Source: Pseudochelatococcus lubricantis (GTDB lineage Bacteria; Pseudomonadota; Alphaproteobacteria; Rhizobiales; Beijerinckiaceae). Taken from it: a stretch of DNA of 64,000 bases. The stretch spans positions 248,001 through 312,000 of the forward strand of contig NZ_JBHLXC010000007.1 in NCBI RefSeq assembly GCF_042432495.1, written 5' to 3'. Made by a program: the position numbers and the translations under genes. The notes beneath the pieces were generated by a model. It was not told the origin of the DNA, made no database searches, and saw only the letters and a list, made by a program, of their open reading frames with translations. Below are positions 52,499 through 60,712 of the stretch, piece after piece (position 1 is the first letter of the stretch; each line of letters begins with the position of its first letter).

Positions 52499-52518
52499 GG
52501 AGGGGGAATGCCCCCTCC
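52499..52518 (-). other. Intercistronic stem-loop between infB and rbfA
   Basis: GGAGGGGG (52499-52506) and CCCCCTCC (52511-52518) form a perfect 8-bp stem with a four-base loop 12 bases past the infB stop. The T-tract is weak (TTCATTG), so partial termination, RNase processing or mRNA stabilisation is more likely than full termination. Confidence 0.55.
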
Positions 52519-52529
52519 GGATCGGTCTG

Positions 52530-55500
52530 TCACAGCGTCCGGCGGATTTCCTCGACGGTGTAGCATTCGATGATGTCGCCCACGCGCATGTCCTGATAGC
52601 TCTCGAAGGACATGCCGCACTCCTGGCCGGCCACGACTTCCTTCGCGTCGTCCTTGAAGCGCTTGAGCTGCGACAGCTTGCCTTCGTGGATAACGACGTT
52701 GTCGCGGATGAGGCGCACATGCGCGCCCCTCTGCACCACGCCGTCGGTGACGAGGCAGCCGGCCACCTTGCCGACCTTGGAGACGTTGAAGATCTCCCGG
52801 ATTTCGGCATTGCCGAGGGTGTGCTCGCGCAGCGTCGGCGCCAGCATGCCCGACATCGCCGCCTTCACGTCATCCACGAGGTTGTAGATGATGTTGTAGT
52901 AGCGGATTTCGATGCCGGCCCGCTCGGCCGATTCGCGCGCTTCCTTGTTGGCGCGCACGTTGAAGCCGATGACCACCGCGCCGGAGGCTTCCGCCAGCGT
53001 GATATCCGATTCGGTGATGCCGCCGACGCCGGAATGGATGATGCGCGCCGCGACTTCTTCGTTGCCCGCCTTCTCCAGCATGCCGACGATGGCCTCCGCC
53101 GAGCCCTGCACATCCGCCTTGACGACGAGCGCGAACTCCTTGCGGCCCGCGCCCTCCTTGAGGTCGCGCATCATGTCGGCGAGCGAGCGCGCCGCGCCCG
53201 CGCCGCGCACGGCCGCAAGGTCGCGCTTCTGACGGATGCGGTAGCCGGTGATCTCGCGCGCCCGCGCCTCCGACTCGACCACGGCCACGCGGTCGCCCGC
53301 CTCGGGCGTGCCGTTGAAGCCCAGGACCTCGGCGGGAACGGACGGACCGGCTTCCCTGATCTGCGCGCCCGTGTCGGCGATCAGCGCGCGCACGCGGCCC
53401 CATTCGGCGCCGGCGACCACGATGTCGCCAACCCGGAGCGTGCCGCGCTGCACGAGGACGGTGGCCACCGGGCCGCGCCCGCGATCGAGCTTGGCCTCGA
53501 TGACCGTGCCTTCCGCCGAATGGCCGGCGTTAGCCCTCAGCTCCAGGATTTCCGCCTGAAGCTGCAGGCCTTCCAGCAGCTTGTCGAGATTGGTGCCGAC
53601 CTTGGCCGAAACCTCGAACTCGAGCGTCTCGCCGCCCATCGACTCGACCACGACGCCGTGCTGGAGCAGTTCCGTGCGCACGCGCTGCGGATTGGCATCC
53701 GGCTTGTCGATCTTGTTGATCGCGACGATCATCGGCACCTGCGCCGCATTGGCATGGTTGATGGCCTCGATCGTCTGCGGCATCACGCCGTCGTCCGCCG
53801 CCACGACCAGCACCACGATGTCCGTGACCTTCGCGCCGCGCGCGCGCATCGCGGTGAAGGCGGCGTGGCCGGGGGTGTCGATGAAGGTGATCTTGCCGCC
53901 GAGCGGCGAGGTCACCTGATAGGCGCCGATGTGCTGTGTGATGCCACCGGCCTCGCCGGAAACCACGTTCGCGTGGCGGATGGCATCGAGCAGCGACGTC
54001 TTGCCGTGGTCGACGTGACCCATGATGGTGATCACCGGCGGACGCGGCTCCAGATCGCCCTCGTCGTCGGGCCGCGCATCGAAAAGGCCTTCCTCGACGT
54101 CCGATTCGGCGACGCGCTTGACGGCGTGGCCCAGTTCCTCGGCGATGAGCTGCGCGGTGTCGGCGTCGATCACGTCGGTGATCTTGTGCATCTCGCCCTG
54201 CTTCATCAGCAGGCGAATCACGTCGACCCCGCGCTCGGCCATGCGCAGCGCAAGCTCCTGGATCGTGATCGTCTCGGGAATGATCACCTCACGGCTGATC
54301 TTTTCCTTCGGCTCGACGATCTGTTGGCCACGCATGCGCTGCTGGCGGCGGCGATAGGCAGCGACCGAGTGCGTGCGCTCGCCGTCATCGCCGGCTGTCG
54401 CGGCCGCGACCGTCAGACGCCCGCGGCGCTTTTCCTCGCCAGCGCCCTTGGCCGGGGGCAGGGCGGGGCGGGGCGCGGCGCCCGCGCCGGGACGGCGCCC
54501 CGCACGCGCTCCTTCGCTTTCATCCGTATTCGCAACGGCGCGGCTGCGCGCGGGCGTCGCGGTTGCCGGCGCGCCCGTTGTGGTACGACGGGGCGCGGCC
54601 TGTTCCGCCGCCGGCGTGGAAGCCGTTGCGCCTGCAGCCTTCTCGGCCCGTTCGGGCGCACGCGCGGCGCGTGGTGCCCCGGCCGCCTGGCCGGCGTCCG
54701 CGCCGAGACGACGGCGCGCTTCCTCTTCCGAGCGGCGCTTGAGTTCCTCTTCCTGCCGCCGGCGCTCTTCTTCCTCGCGCTTGCGCGCCTCGGCCGCCTC
54801 GCGCTCGATCTTCTCGCGCGCTTCGCGTTCGGCCCGCAGCTTCGCTTCCTCAACGGCGCGGCGGCGCTCCTCCTCCTCGCGCTTCCTCGCCTCGGCGAGT
54901 GCGTGGAGACGTGCGTCCCGCTCGTCATCGGTCAGCGTGCGCAGCACGACGCCGGAGCCGCCGCGCTGGCCGCCCGCGCGGCCACCGGGGCGTCCGCCGC
55001 CGGCACGTCCGCCGGGACCCTGGCCGGGCCGCCCCTGCGGCGCCGGAGGCGTGCGAACGGGCGCAGCCGGAGCAACGCGCGAAGGCGCCGCAGGCCGCGC
55101 GGCCTGTGCCGGCACAGCCGCAGGCGCTTCCTTCGGCGCGGGAGCCTTCACAACCGGCGCGGCAGTGGGGGCAGCCGGCGCTGCCGCAGCCGGAGCAACG
55201 GAAACAGGCGCGGATTCAGCGGGAGCTGCGGCGGCAGGAGTAGGAGCCGGTGCAGCGGGGGCGGGTGTCGGCGCCGGCTGGGCAACGGGCTTCTCCGGCG
55301 CCGCCGCGGCGACAGGCTGGCTCGGCGCGGGCGCAACGGCGGGCGCCGCCGGCGCAGGTGCTGCAGCGGGAGCCGGTTTCACGGCAGGCGCGGGGGCAGC
55401 CGGCGTGGGGGGGGCTTCCTTAGCCTCGGCGGGTGCGATCACCCGGCGCTTCACCTTCTCCACCACCACGGCCTTGGTCCGCCCGTGTGAGAAACTCTGG

Positions 55501-55625
55501 CGCACGACGCCCTGTTCGACAGGGCGCTTCAGCGTCAGCGTCTTCGAGGGCGTCACGCTCAGCGTCTTGTCGTTCGGGTTCTTCGTATCTGTCATTCCGT
55601 CGGTGTCCTGCGCCTTCGCGTTCAT
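52530..55625 (-). CDS. infB: Translation initiation factor IF-2
   Basis: GTPase that brings initiator tRNA to the 30S subunit. 1031 residues from ATG 55625, which overlaps the ylxR stop (ATGA) and has GGGG upstream; a second start at 55595 (MTDTKNPNDKTLSV) matches many alphaproteobacterial annotations. The N-terminal half is a long Ala/Pro-rich then Glu/Arg-rich coiled segment (about 80-430). The IF2 N-domain is near 470, G1 GHVDHGKTSLLD near 536, and the NKID and SAK motifs and domains II-IV follow, ending with VGDIIECYTVEEIRRTL. All essential GTPase motifs are intact. Confidence 0.98.
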   Translation of the reverse strand: MNAKAQDTDGMTDTKNPNDKTLSVTPSKTLTLKRPVEQGVVRQSFSHGRTKAVVVEKVKRRVIAPAEAKEAPPTPAAPAPAVKPAPAAAPAPAAPAVAPAPSQPVAAAAPEKPVAQPAPTPAPAAPAPTPAAAAPAESAPVSVAPAAAAPAAPTAAPVVKAPAPKEAPAAVPAQAARPAAPSRVAPAAPVRTPPAPQGRPGQGPGGRAGGGRPGGRAGGQRGGSGVVLRTLTDDERDARLHALAEARKREEEERRRAVEEAKLRAEREAREKIEREAAEARKREEEERRRQEEELKRRSEEEARRRLGADAGQAAGAPRAARAPERAEKAAGATASTPAAEQAAPRRTTTGAPATATPARSRAVANTDESEGARAGRRPGAGAAPRPALPPAKGAGEEKRRGRLTVAAATAGDDGERTHSVAAYRRRQQRMRGQQIVEPKEKISREVIIPETITIQELALRMAERGVDVIRLLMKQGEMHKITDVIDADTAQLIAEELGHAVKRVAESDVEEGLFDARPDDEGDLEPRPPVITIMGHVDHGKTSLLDAIRHANVVSGEAGGITQHIGAYQVTSPLGGKITFIDTPGHAAFTAMRARGAKVTDIVVLVVAADDGVMPQTIEAINHANAAQVPMIVAINKIDKPDANPQRVRTELLQHGVVVESMGGETLEFEVSAKVGTNLDKLLEGLQLQAEILELRANAGHSAEGTVIEAKLDRGRGPVATVLVQRGTLRVGDIVVAGAEWGRVRALIADTGAQIREAGPSVPAEVLGFNGTPEAGDRVAVVESEARAREITGYRIRQKRDLAAVRGAGAARSLADMMRDLKEGAGRKEFALVVKADVQGSAEAIVGMLEKAGNEEVAARIIHSGVGGITESDITLAEASGAVVIGFNVRANKEARESAERAGIEIRYYNIIYNLVDDVKAAMSGMLAPTLREHTLGNAEIREIFNVSKVGKVAGCLVTDGVVQRGAHVRLIRDNVVIHEGKLSQLKRFKDDAKEVVAGQECGMSFESYQDMRVGDIIECYTVEEIRRTL

Positions 55626-56377
55626 TCTTGCCCCATGATCGCCTCGCCGGCCGGCTCTCCGCCCGACGCGCCCCCGGTTTGGGGCGTCACCGATGTGGCG
55701 GGAGCCTCGTGCCGAGGCGTCGAAAAACCTGTCATGCAATAACGGGCCAGTCTGTGCCAGCGCGTCATAAAACCGTCGCTTCCCGATCCGGCGACAAGAG
55801 CTGCATGTATCACATGTGTGCGCCCCAAAGCCAAATCCAAATGCGATCCCTCAAAACAATCAATGATCGGAATAGTATCCGATCGTTCATTGTGGCCGCG
55901 ATGCAACGCCTGTGCCAGCTTGCGCCGGCCATCGGGCGCGGCCTCCCGTGCGTGGAGGAGCGCCGCGATCGACGTCCTGCCGTCCGGGTTCGCCGCGAGT
56001 GCCTCGACCTTGCCGAAGCCGGTCACTGCCGCGCCCGCCTTGTTGGCGAGCGACAGCGCCTGCAGCACGTCGCGGCACAGCAGCCCCTCGACGTCGTCGG
56101 CCAGTGTCGGCGAGGCCTTCACCCCCGCCTTCAGCGATCGCGCGAACGTCTTGCGGCGCACGGCCTCGGAAACGGCTTCCCGTGTCGCTTCGATCCAGAC
56201 GCCGCGTCCCGGCAGGCGGGCGCGGATGTCCGGCACCACCGACCCGTCAGGCCCGGCGACGAAGCGAATCATCGCCTCCTTCGCCATCGGCCGGCGTGAC
56301 AGTGCGCAAGTCCTGCTGTCTTCTTCCCTGCGGCTGCTGTCCTCGCGCGCGGGCAAGTCTCCTTCGGACGTTGGCAA
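55622..56377 (-). CDS. YlxR-family RNA-binding protein with L7Ae-like extension
   Basis: 251 residues from a TTG at 56377, preceded by AAGGAG at five bases; starting further up would overlap nusA. The DUF448/YlxR fold is seen in RTCALSRRPMAKEAMIRFV, PDGSVVPDIRARLPGRGVWI and SEAVRRKTFARSLKAGV. The second part (about 95-150, LLCRDVLQALSLANKAGAAVTGFGKVEALA in part) resembles ribosomal protein L7Ae, a common fusion in alphaproteobacteria. The tail after about 170 is variable. It stands between nusA and infB in the conserved operon and overlaps infB by four bases. It probably binds RNA during ribosome or RNase P work. Confidence 0.9.
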   Translation of the reverse strand: MPTSEGDLPAREDSSRREEDSRTCALSRRPMAKEAMIRFVAGPDGSVVPDIRARLPGRGVWIEATREAVSEAVRRKTFARSLKAGVKASPTLADDVEGLLCRDVLQALSLANKAGAAVTGFGKVEALAANPDGRTSIAALLHAREAAPDGRRKLAQALHRGHNERSDTIPIIDCFEGSHLDLALGRTHVIHAALVAGSGSDGFMTRWHRLARYCMTGFSTPRHEAPATSVTPQTGGASGGEPAGEAIMGQE

Positions 56378-56387
56378 ACCTGTCTCC

Positions 56388-58013
56388 TTACGCCTGCGGC
56401 GCCTCGTGTCCGGCGTCCTCGTGCTCCGTTTCCTCTTCCTCTTCCCCGCCGGTTTCCGGCAGGGCGTCGATCCAGCCAACAGCCACACGGGCAGCCATGA
56501 TCATGTTCTCGGCGTCCTGACGCGAGATTTCGAAACCGTCGAGAATGCCCTTGTGGCGGGTAACTTCCTGCCCCTTGCGCTCCGACCAGCCGGCGAGTTC
56601 GTCCGTGGCGCAGCCAGCGAGGTCCTCGATGGTGCGGATGTCGTTCTCGCCAAAGGCGACGAGCATCGCCGTGGTGACGCCATCGATGTTGCGCAGTTCA
56701 TCCTCCACGCCGAGTTCCTTGCGGCGCTCATCCTGCTCCGCCTCCACCCGCGCCAGATAGTCCTGCGCACGCGACTGGATTTCGGCCGCCGTCTCCTCGT
56801 CGAAGCCCTGGATCGCCGTCAGCTCCCCGAGTTCGACGAAGGCGATTTCCTCTACGGAGCGGAAGCCCTCGGACGCCAGCAGCTGGCCGACCACCTCGTC
56901 AACATCGAGCGTATTCATAAAGGTGGCGGTGCGCTCGGCGAATTCCTTCTGGCGGCGCTCCGATTCCTCGTGCTCCGTCAGGATGTCGATGTCCCAGCCG
57001 GTGAGCTGCGAGGCGAGCCGCACGTTCTGGCCGCGCCGGCCGATGGCGAGCGAAAGCTGCTCATCCGGCACCACGACCTCGATGCGCTCGGAATCCTCAT
57101 CGAGCACGACCTTCATCACCTCGGCGGGCTGAAGCGCGTTGACGATGAAGGTCGCCGAATCCTGCGACCATGGGATAATGTCCACTTTCTCGCCCTGCAG
57201 TTCCTGTACCACGGCCTGCACGCGCGAGCCGCGCATGCCGACGCAGGCGCCGACCGGGTCGATGGACGAATCGCGCGAGATGACGGCGATCTTGGCGCGC
57301 GAGCCCGGATCGCGGGCGACGGCCTTGATCTCCACGACGTTGTCGTAAATCTCCGGCACTTCCTGCGCGAACAGCTTCGCCATGAATTGCGGATGGGTGC
57401 GGGAAAGGAATATTTGCGGCCCGCGTGTCTCGCGGCGCACGTCATAGACATAGGCGCGAATGCGGTCGCCCGGGCGGAAGGTCTCGCGCGGAATCAACTC
57501 GTCGCGGCGCACGATGGCTTCCGCGCGGCCCATGTCGACGATGACGTTGCCGTATTCCACCCGCTTGACGACGCCATTGATGATCTCGCCGATGCGGTCC
57601 TTGTATTCCTCGTACTGGCGGTCGCGCTCGGCTTCGCGCACTTTCTGCACGATCACCTGTTTGGCCGACTGTGCGGCGATGCGGCCGAAGTCGAACGGCG
57701 GTAGCGTGTCGGAGATCGAATCACCGATCTGGGCGGCCGGGTTGTGGCGGCGCGCCTCGATCAGGCTGATCTGCGTCGCCGGACTATCGAGGTCGGCATC
57801 GTCCACCACGAGCAGGTGGCGAGACAGCCGCAGCTCACCCGTGCGCGGATCGATTTCCGCGTGGATGTCGGTCTCTGCTCCGTAGCGCGACCGGGCCGCC
57901 TTGGCGATGGCGTCTTCCATGGCCTCGATGACGATGGCGCGGTCGATCGCCTTCTCGCGGGACACCGCATCGGCGATCTGCAGAAGCTCAAGCCTGTTGG
58001 CGCTGACGGTCAT
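56388..58013 (-). CDS. nusA: Transcription termination/antitermination factor NusA
   Basis: Binds RNA polymerase and controls pausing, intrinsic termination and antitermination. 541 residues: an N-terminal polymerase-binding domain (about 1-130, ANRLELLQIADAVSREKAID), S1 (about 135-200, IINGVVKRVEYGNVIVDMG), tandem KH domains (about 205-345, VGACVGMRGSRVQAVVQEL and LAIGRRGQNVRLASQL), then two helix-hairpin-helix acidic repeats as in E. coli (SEGFRSVEEIAF and FGENDIRTIEDLAG) and an acidic tail (GGEEEEETEHED). The start overlaps the rimP stop by four bases. In E. coli NusA represses its own operon, which makes the leader terminator found upstream of rimP noteworthy. Confidence 0.98.
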   Translation of the reverse strand: MTVSANRLELLQIADAVSREKAIDRAIVIEAMEDAIAKAARSRYGAETDIHAEIDPRTGELRLSRHLLVVDDADLDSPATQISLIEARRHNPAAQIGDSISDTLPPFDFGRIAAQSAKQVIVQKVREAERDRQYEEYKDRIGEIINGVVKRVEYGNVIVDMGRAEAIVRRDELIPRETFRPGDRIRAYVYDVRRETRGPQIFLSRTHPQFMAKLFAQEVPEIYDNVVEIKAVARDPGSRAKIAVISRDSSIDPVGACVGMRGSRVQAVVQELQGEKVDIIPWSQDSATFIVNALQPAEVMKVVLDEDSERIEVVVPDEQLSLAIGRRGQNVRLASQLTGWDIDILTEHEESERRQKEFAERTATFMNTLDVDEVVGQLLASEGFRSVEEIAFVELGELTAIQGFDEETAAEIQSRAQDYLARVEAEQDERRKELGVEDELRNIDGVTTAMLVAFGENDIRTIEDLAGCATDELAGWSERKGQEVTRHKGILDGFEISRQDAENMIMAARVAVGWIDALPETGGEEEEETEHEDAGHEAPQA

Positions 58014-58747
58014 CCGCCACTCCTTCCGTATGGGGTCTTGCTGTGGGTACCTGCTTTGCCGGCGGCCTTGCCCTTGCGCGCGGAAGGCCCGCCGGAGGGG
58101 CCGGGCGCTTCCGGCGCGTTGTCGTTGTCCGCCTCTTGCGGGAGCGTCCCGTCATCGTCGGCCTCGACGTCCGGCGATTGCGCGTCGGCGGCCCGCGCTG
58201 CGCGCAGCGCTTCCCGCACCAGCGCGTCGGTCAGCACCAGCCGCGCCGCGCCAATGCTGCGCAAGGGAAGCGCGACCACTGGTTCCTGCCCTTCCGCCGC
58301 GTCGGGCAGTTCGACGAGCGCCTCGTCTCCCCGCACGCCGCGCAGCACGCCACGAAAACGCTTGCGGCCATCGAGCGGCAGCGCGAGATCGATGCGCGCC
58401 TCGTGGCCCGTCCAGCGGATGAAATCGCCGGCGCGCACCAGCGGGCGATCGATGCCGGGCGACGAAATCTCAAGGTTGTAATGACCCTCGATGGGATCCT
58501 CGAGGTCGAGCACCGGCGACAGCGCGCGGCTGACGGTCTCGCAATCGTCGACACTCATGCTGCCGTCGGGCAGTTCCGCCATGATCTGGACGGTGCAGCC
58601 GTTCTGTGCCGTCACCTTGACGCGCACCAGCCGGTAGCCGATGTCCGCCAGCACGGGTTCGACGATCGCGGCCACCCGTGCGGCCACGCCGGTTTCGGTG
58701 ATCAGGCGCGGGTCCTGCAGCGGTGGGTTGTTGGCGGTCGGTTCCAT
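58010..58747 (-). CDS. rimP: Ribosome maturation factor RimP
   Basis: Needed for efficient 30S maturation. 245 residues, longer than the typical 150-200 because of a Pro/Gly/acidic C-terminal tail from about 190 (DAQSPDVEADDDGTLPQEAD in part). The core shows VEPVLADIGYRLVRVKVT, LPDGSMSVDDCETVSRALSPVLD (in part) and LEISSPGIDRPLVRAGDFIRWTG (in part), all family hallmarks. It is the first gene of the rimP-nusA-ylxR-infB-rbfA-truB-rpsO-pnp operon; its leader includes a predicted promoter and an intrinsic terminator. Confidence 0.95.
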   Translation of the reverse strand: MEPTANNPPLQDPRLITETGVAARVAAIVEPVLADIGYRLVRVKVTAQNGCTVQIMAELPDGSMSVDDCETVSRALSPVLDLEDPIEGHYNLEISSPGIDRPLVRAGDFIRWTGHEARIDLALPLDGRKRFRGVLRGVRGDEALVELPDAAEGQEPVVALPLRSIGAARLVLTDALVREALRAARAADAQSPDVEADDDGTLPQEADNDNAPEAPGPSGGPSARKGKAAGKAGTHSKTPYGRSGG

Positions 58748-58843
58748 TGGCTCTCGTTACGGACTTTTGTGCGCGCAGCGCAGGTGCCTCCGCGGTGCGG
58801 AACCGGCTCCGGACGCTGCATCCAGACAGGGAAAGGCCAATAC

Positions 58844-58871
58844 AAAAAGGAGCGGTCCCGACGGAACCACT
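58844..58871 (-). terminator. Intrinsic terminator inside the rimP-nusA operon leader
   Basis: On the minus strand AGTGGTTCC pairs with GGGACCGCT (9 bp including two G-T pairs) around GTC, then CC and TTTTTG. It lies 97 bases upstream of the rimP start, and no minus-strand gene precedes it, so it would act as an attenuator. Confidence 0.7.
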
Positions 58872-58911
58872 CATCGTAACAGCCCATATGAACCATCTGA
58901 TGTGATAACGT

Positions 58912-58940
58912 ATAATAGTCACGCAGCCCCGCCGGCGCAA
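58912..58940 (-). promoter_or_regulatory. Predicted promoter of the rimP-nusA operon
   Basis: Read on the minus strand: TTGCGC (58940-58935), 17 bases, TATTAT (58917-58912). Transcription would begin near 58905 and meet the terminator at 58871-58844 after about 60 bases. Confidence 0.5.
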
Positions 58941-59104
58941 GTCCTGATTCGGACATCGGCCAAAATTGCCCGGCGGACGGGGCCCGCGCGCCTTCGGGCA
59001 GTGGGAATCAACGTATTGACGCGCTGCAGCGATGTTTCGATTTGACATGCGCCGCCAAGCCGATTAACCGGATCGCTCCCAACGAAAGTGGAGTGACAGC
59101 AACC

Positions 59105-59485
59105 GTGGCGAAACCGGAACTCGGCACGAAGCGCCAATGCCTGAGCTGCGGCGCCAAGTTTTACGATCTGAACAGGGACCCGATCGCGTGCCCGAAATGT
59201 GGCGCGCTCTTTCAGGTTTCCTCGGCGCGCGCGGTTCCCCCGCCTGCCGATGACGTGGACGACGACGAGGCCGTGCTGGAGCCGGGCGCCGTCGATCTCG
59301 TGTCGCTCGACGATGTCGCGGCACAGGAAGATACGCCCGAATCGACCGGCGATGACGACGACGATATCGACATCGGGGAAAGCCTTCCCGACGACGAGGA
59401 ACCCTTCCTCACCGACGATGATGAGGAAAATGACGATGTCTCCGATCTCATCGATGGGGATATCGGCACCGACGATGAAAATTGA
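59105..59485 (+). CDS. FYDLN-acid family zinc-ribbon protein (TIGR02300)
   Basis: 126 residues from a GTG at 59105 with GGAG eleven bases upstream; the family begins AKPELGTKR at exactly this point. Residues 12-32 form a CxxC-x13-CxxC ribbon (Cys12, Cys15, Cys29, Cys32) around the eponymous KFYDLNRDP. The remaining 90 residues are extremely acidic (runs of Asp and Glu such as GDDDDDIDIGESLPDDEEP). The protein is small and cytoplasmic, typical of alphaproteobacteria, with no known function. It lies just before two tRNA-Ala genes, separated from them by a tRNA promoter. Confidence 0.9.
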   Translation: MAKPELGTKRQCLSCGAKFYDLNRDPIACPKCGALFQVSSARAVPPPADDVDDDEAVLEPGAVDLVSLDDVAAQEDTPESTGDDDDDIDIGESLPDDEEPFLTDDDEENDDVSDLIDGDIGTDDEN

Positions 59486-59509
59486 AGGTGCTTTGCCAGC
59501 ATTCGGGGC

Positions 59510-59538
59510 TTGAGCCTGGCGAAAGTTGGCGCTATAGA
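59510..59538 (+). promoter_or_regulatory. Predicted promoter of the tRNA-Ala genes
   Basis: TTGAGC (59510-59515), exactly 17 bases, TATAGA (59533-59538). It lies 65 bases before the first tRNA, which fits a short 5' leader removed by RNase P. Confidence 0.6.
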
Positions 59539-59602
59539 GGCCGCTACTGATTCATCGGCGGTCAGCGGCGCGGTGCTTCCCAAGGTGCCGCGCGTTTCAG
59601 TT

Positions 59603-59678
<76 letters not shown>

Positions 59679-59791
59679 TTTTTCCCTTCCGGGTGCGTAT
59701 CGCCGGAGGGTAGCGGTCTCCCCCTTCCATAACGGGGCCGGGACCGATTGTCGAAAACCGGGGCGTCTTCCCAAAGCGCCGCGTTTCAGTT

Positions 59792-59867
<76 letters not shown>

Positions 59868-60712
59868 GAACTCCCAAGCTCTACATTATAGAACGCCGGA
59901 CGATATAGAGCGCCCGTCTTGGGCGGCGCCTTTTTCCGAACCTTACATTCCGCCAGTTTCGCCGTAAGGCGCTTCGTCTGTCCGTGTCCTGCGAGATCGC
60001 AGGCGCCGCCGGCCAAGCGTGATCGCGGAATGAGCCATTTTCCGAGGGCTCATCCAGCGAAACGTATATGTCAGGTTCAGTGACGCATGTACCGACACAT
60101 TACATAAAGAGTGATCCGCCAATCCCCGGCGCGCAACTGGATTGATATTCGGCTTATTGATCCGCCACACGCTGAGTGATCGGCCGGGTGTAGTTCGCAT
60201 CATGCGGGCGCGGTGACGGTGTTTGTATTCAAACTGTCAGCAGCCGGATTCATGCAAAGATGCTGTCAGACATATGACATAAACACGATGAGATGTATCG
60301 AAGTCGGAAACAATCCGGAAAACCATGAAGATGGTCTGTTAACGCGCCGTCGGATCTCTGTGGGGGCCGAATATTTGGAAGCCCAATCCGTGAACGCGCG
60401 CAGCAACTTGCGCGTGGAATATTGTAGTCCGGCAGCCTGTTGCGAATGCAAATCGAATCGCCATTCTGTACAAGATATAATATGGTTAATTTCCAGTAAA
60501 TATTTGTTTCCGCGGTTCTTTGTGTGGTGCAAATTCGCAACAGCATGACGATTTCACGATCAAAAGGGACGGTTTCCTACATTTCCGGCTAAGGCCGGCC
60601 ATGCGGGTCGTTGCGTAGCGGCGCGACTCTGGGGTATAGCAGTTCACTAAGGTGCGAGGGGGCTTCCGTCTCGCCGAAGCGCCTTTGAACATGAGAAAGA
60701 AGGGATCCAGTT
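59868..60712. other. Gene-free, lower-GC region before the surface-layer-like gene
   Basis: This 845-base stretch lies between the second tRNA-Ala and the surface protein. From about 60080 to 60650 it is clearly less GC-rich than the rest. Short frames on both strands (59943-60203 minus, 60213-60548 plus) lack binding sites and recognisable composition. It probably holds the promoter and leader of the surface protein. No integrase fragment or tRNA-end repeat was seen. Confidence 0.5.
59910..59935 (+). terminator. Probable terminator after the tRNA-Ala pair
   Basis: CGCCC (59911-59915) pairs with GGGCG (59921-59925), extended by one bulged pair, then GCC and TTTTT. Moderate stem, good T-run. 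Confidence 0.5.

Larger units (their letters stand above)
58748..59104. other. Leader and divergent region upstream of the rimP operon
   Basis: This 357-base gap separates rimP (minus) from the FYDLN-acid gene (plus). It contains the predicted rimP-operon promoter (58912-58940) and a leader terminator (58844-58871). A frame from ATG 58896 crosses the terminator and is rich in Trp, Phe and Tyr, but has no binding site. Confidence 0.6.

Noticed and set aside
52302..55490. 1062-codon plus-strand frame opposite infB
   Set aside because: infB has every IF2 motif; the opposing frame is its GC-rich shadow.
58702..58956. 84-codon minus-strand frame in the rimP leader (aromatic-rich part from ATG 58896)
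   Set aside because: Considered as a leader peptide, but it has no Shine-Dalgarno sequence and overlaps rimP in another frame. It is kept only as a note in the attenuator finding.
59943..60203. 86-codon minus-strand frame after the tRNA genes
   Set aside because: No binding site, no recognisable domain, and it lies in the gene-free stretch.
60213..60548. 111-codon plus-strand frame in the lower-GC stretch
   Set aside because: Cys-rich random-looking sequence without a binding site; overlapped by equally long frames on the other strand.
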